Translations under genes and position numbers: made by a program
Source: Pseudomonas sp. R4-35-07
GTDB lineage: Bacteria; Pseudomonadota; Gammaproteobacteria; Pseudomonadales; Pseudomonadaceae
Assembly: GCF_003852235.1 (NCBI RefSeq)
Contig: NZ_CP027732.1
Span: 2,542,001 to 2,606,000, forward strand
Length of the DNA: 64,000 nucleotides
Reading direction: 5' to 3'
Part shown: in pieces, positions 1 through 8,634 of the stretch
How the letters are laid out: each line of letters opens with the position of its first letter
Position numbering within the stretch: the stretch's first letter is position 1
Notes under the pieces: generated by a model
What the model was told of the DNA's origin: nothing
The model's input: only the letters and a program-made list of their open reading frames with translations
Database searches by the model: none

Positions 1-1
1 G

Positions 2-1075
2 CCTGCGCTACTGCGCGCCCTGGTCACCGGTAGCGCAGAGCGTTTGGCACCGACGATAAAAGAACTGGGGCACACAGCCATTTTGCCTGGTTGGCAACTA
101 CGGGTCGTTGACGGTAACCACCTGCCTTCCAGCGAAAAGCGTCTGGGCGCTTTGCGCCGTGAACGAGGCGCCGCCCGGCCTGGTTTTTCCGTTGTGGTTT
201 ACGACCCCGATCTGGACCAGGTCGTTGATCTTCAGCCTTGTGAAGATGCCTATGCCAGCGAACGCGTCAGCGTGCTGCCGTTGCTGGAAAAGGCCTGTGC
301 GGGACAACTGTGGATGGCTGACCGACTCTACTGCACGCTCCCAGTCATGGAGGCCTGCGAAGATACCGGGGCCTCGTTCATCATTCGCGAACAGAGCAAA
401 CATCCACGCCTGCTTAAGGAAAGCGACTGGCAGCTGCCTGTTGCGGTCGCGGCAGGCAGCGTGCGTGAGCAAATCATCGAAGTAAAAGGTGGACGCCAGT
501 GGCGGCGAGTCGAACTGAGCCTGCAAAACCCCACCGAATCCGGCGACACCACGCTGCTGTTCTGGAGCAACTTGCCCGACTCTATCAGTGCTGAGCAAAT
601 CGCCGATTTGTACCGCCGTCGTTGGAGCATCGAAGGGATGTTCCAGCGCCTGGAAGCGGTGTTGGACAGTGAAATCGAAACCTTGGGCAACCCTAAAGCA
701 GCCCTGTTGGGATTTGCATCAGCCGTGTTGGCTTACAACGTTCTGGCCGTGCTCAAACGCAGCGTCGAGCAGGCTCATCGCCAGACTTTGCCCGACGATT
801 GGGAGGCATCGATTTTCCACCTGACGGTGCAGGTACGCAGCGGTTACGAGGGAATGCAAATAGCCTTGCCAGAATATTTATCCATCCCTATCCCCGCAGC
901 GGGGCTGGCTCAATATCTGCTTGCACTTGCTCGAAATATCCAGCCCAAAGCGGTCGTCAAGAGCAAGCGAGGGCCGAAGGTGCCTAAACCCAAGGAATGG
1001 CTGGAAGGCAAAGCCGCGAATGCCCATGTGTCGACGGATCGGGTGCTCAAGGCCGCTAAAATCAAAAGACCTTGA
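2..1075 (+). CDS. IS4-type DDE transposase, 5' end outside window
   Basis: Cut-and-paste transposase. The frame is open from the first bases of the window (an internal TTG lies at 44), so the true start is upstream and only the C-terminal part is seen. Visible landmarks are the first catalytic Asp in VVDGNHLP, the second in WMADRLYC, and the IS4 signature YRRRWSIEGMFQRLE, which supplies the Y-R-E pattern around the catalytic Glu. A basic tail (KSKRGPKVPKPKEW) follows. Just after the stop, a Pseudomonas dispersed repeat begins abruptly, so the element probably also inserted in that repeat; its right terminal repeat could not be defined. The family call is firm; the exact IS name is not recognised. 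Confidence 0.88.
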   Translation, partial: PALLRALVTGSAERLAPTIKELGHTAILPGWQLRVVDGNHLPSSEKRLGALRRERGAARPGFSVVVYDPDLDQVVDLQPCEDAYASERVSVLPLLEKACAGQLWMADRLYCTLPVMEACEDTGASFIIREQSKHPRLLKESDWQLPVAVAAGSVREQIIEVKGGRQWRRVELSLQNPTESGDTTLLFWSNLPDSISAEQIADLYRRRWSIEGMFQRLEAVLDSEIETLGNPKAALLGFASAVLAYNVLAVLKRSVEQAHRQTLPDDWEASIFHLTVQVRSGYEGMQIALPEYLSIPIPAAGLAQYLLALARNIQPKAVVKSKRGPKVPKPKEWLEGKAANAHVSTDRVLKAAKIKRP

Positions 1076-1083
1076 AAGGGCTG

Positions 1084-1320
1084 GCTCTTACAGCGGGTCA
1101 CTTTTGGAGGGACCCAAAAGTAACCAAAAGGTCCTCGCCCCACCACTCGGTGCCTCGCCTAGGCTCGGCATGCCCTCACTCCGGCTTGAATCCGTGGGCC
1201 GCCGCCATGCGCCATCCATGGCGCAGGGCGGCTAACCCGGCGTCCTGCCGGGTTACCCACGGATTCAAGCCTGCGTTCGGCCAGCGTGGTTTAACGGGGC
1301 GCCCGAGATCAAGATCCAAA
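1084..1320 (-). repeat. Pseudomonas dispersed repeat, copy A (inverted relative to copy B)
   Basis: Noncoding block with strong internal symmetry: the arms CTTGAATCCGTGGG at 1185 and its complement ending at 1269 enclose further hairpins. Much of it reappears in reverse complement at about 1440-1678, including the CCAAAAGTAACC-like edge, the CCACCACTCGGTGCC stretch and an AACCACGCTGGCC stretch. The left edge abuts the IS4 element. Boundaries are approximate. No gene is supported here; the short open frames are repeat translations. Confidence 0.75.
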
Positions 1321-1439
1321 GCAAAAGCAGGAGCAAGAGCCAGATCAAAAGATTGCTGACTTCGTCAGCGTCTAAGGAAGTAGAAGCCATATCGCGCACG
1401 CTTCAATAATCAGGTCGGCTTTAAGGCCGCCGCGCTTTG

Positions 1440-1678
1440 CTTTTGCTTTTGCTTTTGATCTTAAGCGCCCCGTCAACCACGCTGGCCGGAATTCGATAGG
1501 GATTTGGGGGGTAAACCGGCAGGACGCCGGTTTAGCCGCCCCGCGCCATGGATGGCGCGTGGCGGCGGCCCCCCCAAATCACTGTCGGATTACGGGCACA
1601 CCGAGCCTAGGCGAGGTGCCGAGTGGTGGGGCAAGAGCCTTTTGGTTACTTTGGGGCTTTTCCAAAGTGACCCGCCGT
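1440..1678 (+). repeat. Pseudomonas dispersed repeat, copy B, interrupted by the IS3 element
   Basis: Reverse-complement partner of the block at 1084-1320, together forming a long imperfect inverted repeat with about 120 bases between the arms. It contains its own hairpin near 1515-1540 (AAACCGGC...GCCGGTTT). It is cut at 1678 by the IS3 element, and the remaining end of the same repeat appears to resume at 3124 and run to about 3179 (GGGCGGAACCCTAAGCCGCC). That continuity is inferred from my knowledge of this repeat family. Confidence 0.72.
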
Positions 1679-1727
1679 TGAACTGCCCCCCGAATGTTGG
1701 ACATCTGACCCCACGGGAGGGTGTTCC

Positions 1728-2270
1728 ATGACGAAATACAACCTAGCACTCAAGCAATCACTGATTGAAGAGTGCCTGTCTGCCAGTAGCGTTCATGAGG
1801 TGGCCCTCAAGCATGGCTTGAGTCCATCGCTGCTGCGGCGCTGGGTCAAGGGTTTTGAAAAGCACGGCGCCTCTGGCTTGATTGCCAAATACAGCCATTA
1901 CGATGCCCAGTTTAAATTGAAGGTTTTGCAGTGCATCGAACAAGACGGACTGTCGGACCAACAGGCCTGTATACGGTTTGATATCCGTGGTCCAAGTAGT
2001 ATCAGGCAGTGGCGAAAGCTGTACGATGAAGGCGGTGTAAGAGCACTACAACCGCATCGTCTTAAAGAGCCCAGCATGCCCCGCAAACCTTCCAGGCAAC
2101 CCAAAGCAAGTCCTGCTCTTCCTGCGGACGCAGAACTGACCCCTAAACAAATGCTCGCAGAACTGGCCTATCTGCGCGCGGAGAATGCCTATCTAAAAAA
2201 GCTCGATGCCTTAATCCAAGCGGATCCCCGTACTGCGCAGCTAAAAAAACGCAGGTCGTCCAAGGATTGA
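1728..2270 (+). CDS. IS3-type transposase OrfA (DNA-binding subunit)
   Basis: 180-residue protein with two helix-turn-helix units (about residues 10-50, ending LLRRWVKGFE, and 65-105, around SSIRQWRKLY), then a basic linker and a leucine-rich coiled-coil near 140-165 (ELAYLRAENAYLKKL) typical of OrfA proteins that dimerise and join OrfB. The start has a good upstream GGGAGG. It overlaps OrfB in the -1 frame. Function (terminal repeat recognition) follows from family knowledge. Confidence 0.9.
   Translation: MTKYNLALKQSLIEECLSASSVHEVALKHGLSPSLLRRWVKGFEKHGASGLIAKYSHYDAQFKLKVLQCIEQDGLSDQQACIRFDIRGPSSIRQWRKLYDEGGVRALQPHRLKEPSMPRKPSRQPKASPALPADAELTPKQMLAELAYLRAENAYLKKLDALIQADPRTAQLKKRRSSKD
2243..2249 (+). 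other. Probable -1 programmed frameshift site (A7)
   Basis: Seven consecutive A read as A-AAA-AAA in the OrfA frame. A slip of -1 here enters the OrfB frame, and no stop intervenes before OrfB (codons from 2249 onward are open). This is the usual way IS3-family elements make the OrfAB transposase. Inference from position and frame only. Confidence 0.7.
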
Positions 2271-3091
2271 GGCATGAGCATCCACTTGCTCTGTTGCTAC
2301 GTGCTGCGGGACTTGCACGCAGCACCTTCTATTACCAAAGCAAAACACTGCTAACCGACAAGCATGCCGACCTTAAAGATCGCATCCGCAGCGTCTATCA
2401 CGGGCATAAGGGGCGTTACGGCTACCGCCGCATTACCGTGACCCTTGGAAACAGTGGTGAGTTGATCAATCACAAGAAGGTGCACCGGCTGATGCAGATG
2501 ATGGGCCTCAAGTCGCTGGTCAAAGTGAAGAAATATCGTTCTTACCGAGGTGCTGAAGGGCTTGTTGCGCCCGATCTGCTAAAGCGAGAATTCAAGGCAG
2601 AAGCCCCTAACCAGAAATGGACAACCGACGTGACGGAGTTCAAGGTGAACGGGCAAAAGCTGTTTCTCTCGCCTCTCATGGATTTGTACAACGGCGAGAT
2701 CCTGGCTTACCAGATCAACCGACGTCCCGAATTCAGTATGGTTTCGATGATGCTGGAAAAAGCCTTCGGGCGACTGAGTCGAGATGAAAAACCAATACTG
2801 CACTCTGACCAGGGTTGGCAGTACAGACAGCCTACCTACCGACACATGCTGGCCGAAAAGGGCATCGAGCAGAGCATGTCTCGCAAGGGTAATTGCTTGG
2901 ACAATGCCGCCATGGAAAGCTTTTTCGGCACGCTCAAGAGCGAGTTTTTCTATCTGGAATCATTTGAGAGTGTGGAGCAGCTGGCATCAGGCATAGAGGA
3001 TTACATCGCCTACTACAACCAAGACCGCATAAGCCTCAGACTGAATGGCTTGAGTCCGGTACAGTTTCGGACCCAGGCACTAAATCAATAG
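2267..3091 (+). CDS. IS3-type transposase OrfB (catalytic, rve integrase core)
   Basis: 274 residues. An N-terminal HTH_21-like segment (RYGYRRIT) precedes a retroviral-type DDE core: Asp in WTTDVTEFKV, Asp in LHSDQGWQYR and Glu in DNAAMESFFGTLKSE. The C-terminal YYNQDRI...LNGLSPVQFR is the common IS3 ending. The nominal TTG start lies in the OrfA overlap; the functional product is probably the OrfAB fusion made by frameshifting at 2243-2249. All catalytic residues are present. Confidence 0.93.
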   Translation: MRHEHPLALLLRAAGLARSTFYYQSKTLLTDKHADLKDRIRSVYHGHKGRYGYRRITVTLGNSGELINHKKVHRLMQMMGLKSLVKVKKYRSYRGAEGLVAPDLLKREFKAEAPNQKWTTDVTEFKVNGQKLFLSPLMDLYNGEILAYQINRRPEFSMVSMMLEKAFGRLSRDEKPILHSDQGWQYRQPTYRHMLAEKGIEQSMSRKGNCLDNAAMESFFGTLKSEFFYLESFESVEQLASGIEDYIAYYNQDRISLRLNGLSPVQFRTQALNQ

Positions 3092-3203
3092 CGTCTCCCG
3101 TCCAACTTTTGGGGGGCAGTTCACGTCAGGGCGGAACCCTAAGCCGCCGTTACCTAAATAACGGATATGTACTCGGTCAATTCCAAAAAAATCCCGGCCA
3201 ACC

Positions 3204-3782
3204 TCAAGCCACCATGATGATCTTCGACACCAACTCCACCACCGTCTTGGCCTGCAACTTCCTCATCAACCGCGCCCGATGCACTTCCACCGTCCGATGC
3301 GAAATCCCCAATCGCAGCGCAATTTCCTTGGACTTGAGCCCATTGACGATGTGCATGGCAATCTCCCGCTCCCGCGGCGTAAGGTCGCCCGTGCCTTGAT
3401 GGGTGCGGTCCAGCCGTTCGAAGTGCCAGATCATCAACTTGAACGGATCCCTGGGCGTGAGCGTGTAGCCATGGGACCTGGCCCAGAACACTTCGCCATT
3501 GCGATGCTGCATGAAGCGCTCGTCGGAATAAAAACCGCTGTCGCTGTCGAGCAACCACTCATGGCTGCGCTTGCCAATGGCGTGGTAGTCGGCCTGGGAC
3601 GGGTAGATCAGCAGGGTCAATTGATTGACCAACGTCGCGTGGGTGTAGCCGAACAGGTTCAGGAACGCGTCGTTGCAGTCGATGATCACGCGGTTGCTGG
3701 TGACCAGCTGCGGCGCGGGGGACAGCTTGAACGCCAGGCGTTCAAGGTTCTGGAATGGTGGGGTAATCACGGTCATGGGCAT
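3204..3782 (-). CDS. PAS-domain LuxR-family transcriptional regulator
   Basis: 192-residue regulator. Residues about 20-125 read as a PAS sensory fold (VIIDCNDAFLNLFGY; RNGEVFWARSHGYTL), followed by a GerE/LuxR helix-turn-helix at about 133-190 (LTPREREIAMHIVNGLKSKE, SHRTVEVHRARLMRKL). There is no phosphoacceptor receiver domain, so it probably senses a small ligand or redox state directly. Start ATG has an upstream GAGGCAGG. It is divergent from the thiolase/ligase/permease operon and separated from it by a perfect palindrome at 3811-3832, suggesting it controls that operon and itself. The effector is unknown. Confidence 0.88.
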   Translation of the reverse strand: MPMTVITPPFQNLERLAFKLSPAPQLVTSNRVIIDCNDAFLNLFGYTHATLVNQLTLLIYPSQADYHAIGKRSHEWLLDSDSGFYSDERFMQHRNGEVFWARSHGYTLTPRDPFKLMIWHFERLDRTHQGTGDLTPREREIAMHIVNGLKSKEIALRLGISHRTVEVHRARLMRKLQAKTVVELVSKIIMVA

Positions 3783-3810
3783 CCTGCCTCGTTGTTCAAC
3801 TGACTGGCGG

Positions 3811-3832
3811 ACTACTTATCCATGTAAGTAGT
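3811..3832. promoter_or_regulatory. Palindromic operator candidate for the PAS-LuxR regulator
   Basis: Perfect 8-base arms ACTACTTA and TAAGTAGT separated by six bases, in the short divergent region between the LuxR-type regulator and the thiolase gene. Size and symmetry fit a dimeric GerE-type helix-turn-helix. The assignment to this regulator is inference. Confidence 0.55.
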
Positions 3833-3905
3833 TACACGAATTGGCCCGCGACCAGAGGTGGGTCATTGTAGGGAAAGTCCGGTTCAAGAACAGAAGAAAT
3901 TGATT

Positions 3906-5084
3906 ATGCCTGCTGATTGCGTGTCTATCGTTGCCGCTGGTCATTCGCGTTTTGGTCGCTTGGAAGGTACCACGCTGGAAGATCTGATTGTTCAGGTCAC
4001 GCGTGAGGCCTTGAGCGATGCTGCCCTCGATGCGGCGCAAATCGACGCGCTGTTCCTCGGCCATTTCAATGCCGGGCTGGTGCCGGATGGGTTTGCCGCG
4101 TCGTTGTTGCTGCAGGCCGACCCCGGGCTGCGCTTCAAGCCGGCCACGCGCTGTGAGAACGCCTGTGCATCCGGTTCGGCGGCGATCCAGGCCGGCGTCA
4201 ATGCGATTCTCTCCGGCAGCGCCGAATTGGTGCTGGTGGTGGGGGCCGAGAAAATGACCCATACCTCCACGGCCGCCGTCACCCAGGCGCTGGCCGGCGC
4301 CGGTTATCAGAACGATGCGGCCGAAGCCGGCCTGAGTTTCCCGCAGTTGTTCGGCCGCGCCGCTCGCCAATACGCCGAGCGTTACCATTGCCCGCTGGGC
4401 TCGATGGCGGCGATTGCCACCAAGAACCACTCCAATGCCATGGTCAACCCGTTGGCGCAGATGCACCGCGAGATGAATTTCGAGCACTGCAATAACGTGT
4501 CCCAGAGCAACCCGTTCGTGGCCGAGTCGCTGCGCCTCACCGATTGCTCGCTGATCAGCGATGGCGCTGCGGCGATTGTGCTGGCGTCGCCCAAGCGTGC
4601 GCGGGCGTTTCGCCGCGATGTGCAGATTCGCGCGATGACCCAGGTCAACGACACATTGCCCATCGCCCAGCGCGACATCCTGGCGTTTGAAGGCCCGCAG
4701 CGGGCGATTCATTCGGCGCTGCGCGGGGCGAATGTGACCCTGGCCGACCTGAGCTTCGCCGAGGTGCATGATTGCTTCACCATCGCCGAACTGCTGATCT
4801 ACGAAGCCATGGGCCTGGCGCCCAAGGGCGAGGGGCACCGTGTGCTCGACAGCGGCGTGGTGCGCGCGGGCGGGCGCTTGCCGGTGAACCTTTCCGGTGG
4901 GCTCAAGGCCAAGGGCCATCCCGTCGGCGCGACCGGTGTCTCGATGCATGCCCTGGCATTCCGGCAATTGACCGGCGAGCCGATTGGCTTGGCGGTGCCC
5001 AACGCGGAGTTCGGCCTGGTATTCAACATGGGCGGTATGGCGGTGGCCAACTACGCTTCGGTCCTGCACGCGCGTCGGTACTGA
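3906..5084 (+). CDS. Thiolase (acetyl-CoA acetyltransferase-like, SCP2-thiolase type)
   Basis: 392 residues with the thiolase fold. The nucleophilic Cys87 lies in CENACASGSAA, a His is in VHDCFTIAE, and the C-terminal catalytic GHPVGATG is present, as is NMGGMAVANY. Predicted to cleave or form 3-oxoacyl-CoA in the cytoplasm. I chose the ATG at 3906 (MPADCVSI) rather than the in-frame upstream start at 3858 because alignment with thiolases begins there and a GAAGAAA lies upstream. The acyl-CoA ligase starts 3 bases after the stop, so the two are co-transcribed. With the permease this suggests uptake, CoA activation and thiolysis of an organic acid. The substrate cannot be read from sequence. 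Confidence 0.85.
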   Translation: MPADCVSIVAAGHSRFGRLEGTTLEDLIVQVTREALSDAALDAAQIDALFLGHFNAGLVPDGFAASLLLQADPGLRFKPATRCENACASGSAAIQAGVNAILSGSAELVLVVGAEKMTHTSTAAVTQALAGAGYQNDAAEAGLSFPQLFGRAARQYAERYHCPLGSMAAIATKNHSNAMVNPLAQMHREMNFEHCNNVSQSNPFVAESLRLTDCSLISDGAAAIVLASPKRARAFRRDVQIRAMTQVNDTLPIAQRDILAFEGPQRAIHSALRGANVTLADLSFAEVHDCFTIAELLIYEAMGLAPKGEGHRVLDSGVVRAGGRLPVNLSGGLKAKGHPVGATGVSMHALAFRQLTGEPIGLAVPNAEFGLVFNMGGMAVANYASVLHARRY

Positions 5085-5087
5085 ACC

Positions 5088-6617
5088 ATGAACATTGCCA
5101 ATTGGTTGCACGACACCCAGCGTCGCGACCCGCAACGCCCGGCACTGTTCGACGGCGCCCGGCAAGTGGCCGACTACGCCACCTTCGCCGCCCATGTGCG
5201 CCAGCGCGCCGCGCACCTGGTCGACCAGCACGGCTTGCAGCCAGGGGACGCGGTGGCGGTGCTGATGAAAAACAGCTGCGACTACCTGGAGTTGCTCTAC
5301 GCCATCTGGTGGATGGGCGCGGTGGCGGTACCGATCAATGCCAAGCTGCACCCGACCGAGGCGGCATGGATCGCGGATAACGCCGAAGCACGCTTGATCT
5401 TTACCGATGGCGGGCGGGTGTTTTCATCGCGGGATTTGCCTGCGCGCTGCACGGAACTCGACGGTCACGTGCTCCCGCCGAACCAGGGCTGGCCAACCCT
5501 GGAGCAACCGGTACCACGCCAGGACAACGACCTCGCCTGGCTGTTCTACACCTCCGGTACCACCGGGCGTTCCAAGGGGGTGATGCTGTCCCATGGCAAC
5601 CTGATCGCCATGTCGTTGTGCTACGCCACCGACGTCGATCCGGTCAGCGCCGACGATGCCGCGCTTTACGCCGCGCCGATGTCCCATGGCGCCGGGCTCT
5701 ACAACTTTATTCACGTACGCTGCGGCGCGCGGCATGTGGTGCCGGCGTCCAACGGTTTTGACGCCGCCGAGTTGTTCGGGCTGGCGACAGAGCTGGGCAG
5801 CGTTTCACTGTTTGCCGCACCGACCATGGTCAAGCGCATGGTCGAGCAGGCACGGCAACAGGGCTATCACGGCGAAGGCATCAAGACCATCGTCTACGGC
5901 GGCGGCCCGATGTACCTGGCCGACTTGCGCGACGCCGTCGACACGTTCGGCCCCCGCCTGGTGCAGATCTACGGCCAGGGCGAGAGCCCGATGACTATCA
6001 GCGTGTTGCCCCGTGGGCTGATCGCCGATCGCCAGCGCGGCGACTGGGCGACCCTGGCCGCGTCCGTAGGCTACGCGCAAGCCTGCGTGGAAATCCGCAT
6101 TCTCGATGCCCGCCACCGACCGTTACCAACCGGCGAGCGCGGTGAAATCGCGGTGCGCGGCGCCACGGTGATGCAAGGCTATTGGCGCAATCCGCAGGCC
6201 ACCAGCGACACCCTGGTCGAGGGTTGGCTGCTCACCGGTGATATCGGCTTTCTTGACCCCGCCGGCTACCTGACCCTCACGGATCGCTCCAAGGACGTGA
6301 TCATCAGCGGCGGCAGCAATGTGTACCCGCGCGAAGTCGAGGAGGTGCTGGCCCAGCATCCCGAGGTCTTCGAAGTGTGCGTGGTGGGCGAGCCGGACCC
6401 GCAATGGGGCGAGTCGGTGGTGGCGTTTGTGGTGACGCGCAGCGGCGAGCCCCTCGACGAAGGCGAGCTCACGGCATGGTTTGTGGCGCGCATGGCCTCG
6501 TTCAAAAAACCGAAAAAATATGTGTGGCGCAGCGATTTGCCCAAGAACAGCTACGGCAAGGTCCTCAAGACCGACTTGCGGCAGTGGTTGAAAGCAGCGA
6601 CTATCGCCGCGCTTTAG
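5088..6617 (+). CDS. Acyl-CoA synthetase (AMP-forming, ANL superfamily)
   Basis: 509 residues, full length for a class I adenylate-forming CoA ligase. Core motifs: P-loop-like LFYTSGTTGRSKGV (about residue 150), YGQGESPMT (A5 region), LLTGDIGFLDPAGYLTLTDR (A7), KDVIISGGSNVYPREVEE (A8 hinge) and the catalytic C-terminal Lys in NSYGKVLKTDLR. It activates a carboxylic acid with ATP and CoA, supplying the neighbouring thiolase. Similar to medium-chain, cyclohexane-carboxylate or feruloyl-type ligases; the exact substrate is unknown. Preceded by the thiolase at 3 bases and followed by the MHS permease. Confidence 0.88.
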   Translation: MNIANWLHDTQRRDPQRPALFDGARQVADYATFAAHVRQRAAHLVDQHGLQPGDAVAVLMKNSCDYLELLYAIWWMGAVAVPINAKLHPTEAAWIADNAEARLIFTDGGRVFSSRDLPARCTELDGHVLPPNQGWPTLEQPVPRQDNDLAWLFYTSGTTGRSKGVMLSHGNLIAMSLCYATDVDPVSADDAALYAAPMSHGAGLYNFIHVRCGARHVVPASNGFDAAELFGLATELGSVSLFAAPTMVKRMVEQARQQGYHGEGIKTIVYGGGPMYLADLRDAVDTFGPRLVQIYGQGESPMTISVLPRGLIADRQRGDWATLAASVGYAQACVEIRILDARHRPLPTGERGEIAVRGATVMQGYWRNPQATSDTLVEGWLLTGDIGFLDPAGYLTLTDRSKDVIISGGSNVYPREVEEVLAQHPEVFEVCVVGEPDPQWGESVVAFVVTRSGEPLDEGELTAWFVARMASFKKPKKYVWRSDLPKNSYGKVLKTDLRQWLKAATIAAL

Positions 6618-6650
6618 CACGGATCGACCAACAGACAAGGAGTCCCCCCG

Positions 6651-7970
6651 ATGGGCAATCACGCGCAAGACACCGTCCGCAAACGCCGCCGCGCGTTTCT
6701 CGGTGCCACCTCCGGCCACTTGATCGAGTGGTATGACTACGGCGTCTACGGCTTTCTTGCCGTGTATATCGGCCAGGCGTTCTTCGTTTCCGACGACCCC
6801 ACTACCAGCCTGCTGGCCAGTTTTGCCGCGTTCGCCCTGAGCTTCTTCATCCGCCCGTTGGGCGGGCTGTTCTTCGGCCCGCTGGCGGACAAGATCGGCC
6901 GGCGTAAAACCCTGATCATGGCGCTGGTGATGATGACCGGCTCCACGGTAATGCTGGGCCTGCTACCGACCTACGCCACCCTCGGCATCGTCGCCCCGAT
7001 CCTGCTGATCCTGGTGCGCTGCGTGCAAGGTTTCTCGGCGGGCGGTGAGATCGGCACGGTGACCAGCTTCATTTCCGAATACGCCGGCCCTGGCCGACGC
7101 GGCTTTGCCACCTGCTGGCTGATGGTCACCGCGGTGCTCGGCCTGCTACTGGGCGGCGCCGTAGCCAACGGCATGACCTGGGTGCTGGGCGCCGACGTCA
7201 TGCAGGAATGGGCCTGGCGCGTGCCGTTCCTGATCGCCGCGCCCCTGGGCTTCATCTCCATGTACATCCGCCTCAAGCTTGAAGACAGCCCTGAGTTCCT
7301 GGCCTTGCAACGCGCCGGGCAAACTTCCCGTGCGCCCCTGCGCGAGGTCTGGCAGTGGAAGCGCGCCATCGCCCTGGTGTTCTTCATCATCACCTTGCAC
7401 AGCTCAATCTTTTACCTGGTCCTGACCTTCGCCTCGACCTACATGGCCAAGATCCTCAAGTTCGACAGCGGCACCACCTTGCTCTATGTGTTCGTCGCCA
7501 GTTTCTCGGCGGCCTTCGTCATGCCGTTCGGGGGCGCATTTACCGATAAATACGGGCGCAAGCCGTTCCTGATGGTGGTCGGCGCGCTGGCGACCCTGGC
7601 GATGTTCTGGCTGTTCAAGATGGCCCCGACCGCAACGCCGGCGACGTTCTTTGCGCCCTTGATGGCGGTGGCGATCCTGTTCGGCCTCTATGCTTCGTCC
7701 ACCTATGCGCTGATGAGCGAACTGCTGCCCACACGCATCCGTTCTACCGGCATCGCCGTGGCGTACAACGTGCCGGTGGCGGTGTTCGGCGGCAGCGCGC
7801 CACTGATCTCCACCTGGCTGATCAAGGTGACCGGGGACATCACCTCGCCCTGGTACTTCTACGTGGCGACCGGAGTGGTGTCGTTGATTGCCTTGGTGCT
7901 GCTGCGCAAGGAGGACTTCGTGGCCAGCGCCAGCCCGGCGGCGGTACCTGCGGGGGCAGCATTGGCCTGA
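6651..7970 (+). CDS. MFS permease, metabolite:H+ symporter (MHS) family
   Basis: 439-residue inner-membrane protein with about 12 hydrophobic segments. The N-terminal SGHLIEWYDYGVYGFLAVYI, the loop-2 motif ADKIGRRKTL and the second-half DKYGRKPFLM are hallmarks of the MHS group (KgtP, ShiA, citrate or dicarboxylate symporters). AAGGAG sits upstream of the ATG. As the third gene of the thiolase/ligase operon it most likely imports the organic acid that the ligase activates. Confidence 0.88.
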   Translation: MGNHAQDTVRKRRRAFLGATSGHLIEWYDYGVYGFLAVYIGQAFFVSDDPTTSLLASFAAFALSFFIRPLGGLFFGPLADKIGRRKTLIMALVMMTGSTVMLGLLPTYATLGIVAPILLILVRCVQGFSAGGEIGTVTSFISEYAGPGRRGFATCWLMVTAVLGLLLGGAVANGMTWVLGADVMQEWAWRVPFLIAAPLGFISMYIRLKLEDSPEFLALQRAGQTSRAPLREVWQWKRAIALVFFIITLHSSIFYLVLTFASTYMAKILKFDSGTTLLYVFVASFSAAFVMPFGGAFTDKYGRKPFLMVVGALATLAMFWLFKMAPTATPATFFAPLMAVAILFGLYASSTYALMSELLPTRIRSTGIAVAYNVPVAVFGGSAPLISTWLIKVTGDITSPWYFYVATGVVSLIALVLLRKEDFVASASPAAVPAGAALA

Positions 7971-8025
7971 GGGCGTTGCATCGGCGCGCTGACTGCGCCA
8001 GGCTTGGCAGCCTCATCCCTTCGGA

Positions 8026-8589
8026 ATGAATCGCGTGCAGGCTACCCGTTTGACCCTGATCTGCCATGCGGCCACGCCGTCGCAAAAACAGGCGCGCTTT
8101 GCCGATGACGAGTCGCTGGTCATGGACTGGCAGGGCGCGGCGTTGTCGTTGGCAGGCCGTTACCCCAAGACGGCGCGCCTGCTGTGCGGGCCGGAGACGC
8201 GAACCCGGCAGACGGCGGGGTTGTTCGGCGAACAGCCGAGCATCGAACCGGCCCTGCGCGACGTCGACCTTGGGCACTGGAAAGGCCAGGCTCTGCGCGC
8301 GCTCGACAGCGCTGAGCTGAACGCCTGGCTCACCGACAGCGCCCATGCGCCCCATGGCGGCGAGTCGGTGGCGCAACTGTGCACGCGGGTCGGGCAGTGG
8401 ATGAAGGCCCTGGAAAGCCAGCCCGGTCATGTGCTGGCGGTGACCCACCCCTTTGTGATCCGTGCCGCGCTGTTGTACGTCATGCGGTATCCGGCCTCGA
8501 TGTTCTACCGGATCGACGTAGAGCCACTGTCGCGCACTGAGCTGCGCTTCAACGCGGTCTGGCGCCTGCGCCTGGAAACTTATGCCTGA
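8026..8589 (+). CDS. Histidine phosphatase superfamily protein (altered RHG motif)
   Basis: 187 residues with a phosphoglycerate-mutase-like fold. The usual N-terminal LxRHGxT reads LICHAATP, so Arg and Gly of RHG are replaced while the phosphorylated His remains. Other conserved points are present: GPETRTRQTA, the Glu region HAPHGGESVAQL and the second His in LAVTHPFVIRAAL. It lies directly upstream of cobF, suggesting a cobalamin-related role (possibly alpha-ribazole phosphatase-like), but the altered motif makes activity uncertain. Confidence 0.75.
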   Translation: MNRVQATRLTLICHAATPSQKQARFADDESLVMDWQGAALSLAGRYPKTARLLCGPETRTRQTAGLFGEQPSIEPALRDVDLGHWKGQALRALDSAELNAWLTDSAHAPHGGESVAQLCTRVGQWMKALESQPGHVLAVTHPFVIRAALLYVMRYPASMFYRIDVEPLSRTELRFNAVWRLRLETYA

Positions 8590-8634
8590 GCCCACGATCA
8601 TGGCAAAATCCACGCCCCGCAATGAGAGCAACCC

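Larger units (their letters stand above)
1679..3123 (+). mobile_element. Complete IS3-family (IS150 group-like) insertion sequence
   Basis: About 1445 bp bounded by 22-base terminal inverted repeats, 1679-1700 and 3102-3123, which match at 20 of 22 positions and begin TGAACTGCCCCCC. Directly flanking them is CGT on both sides (1676-1678 and 3124-3126), a 3-bp target duplication as expected for this family. Inside are two overlapping frames with a run of seven A at the likely frameshift site. The element looks intact and potentially active. Confidence 0.93.

Noticed and set aside
7971..8634. Cobalamin riboswitch near cobF
   Set aside because: No B12-box (GCCACTG-type) segment or matching pairing was seen upstream of the phosphatase or cobF.
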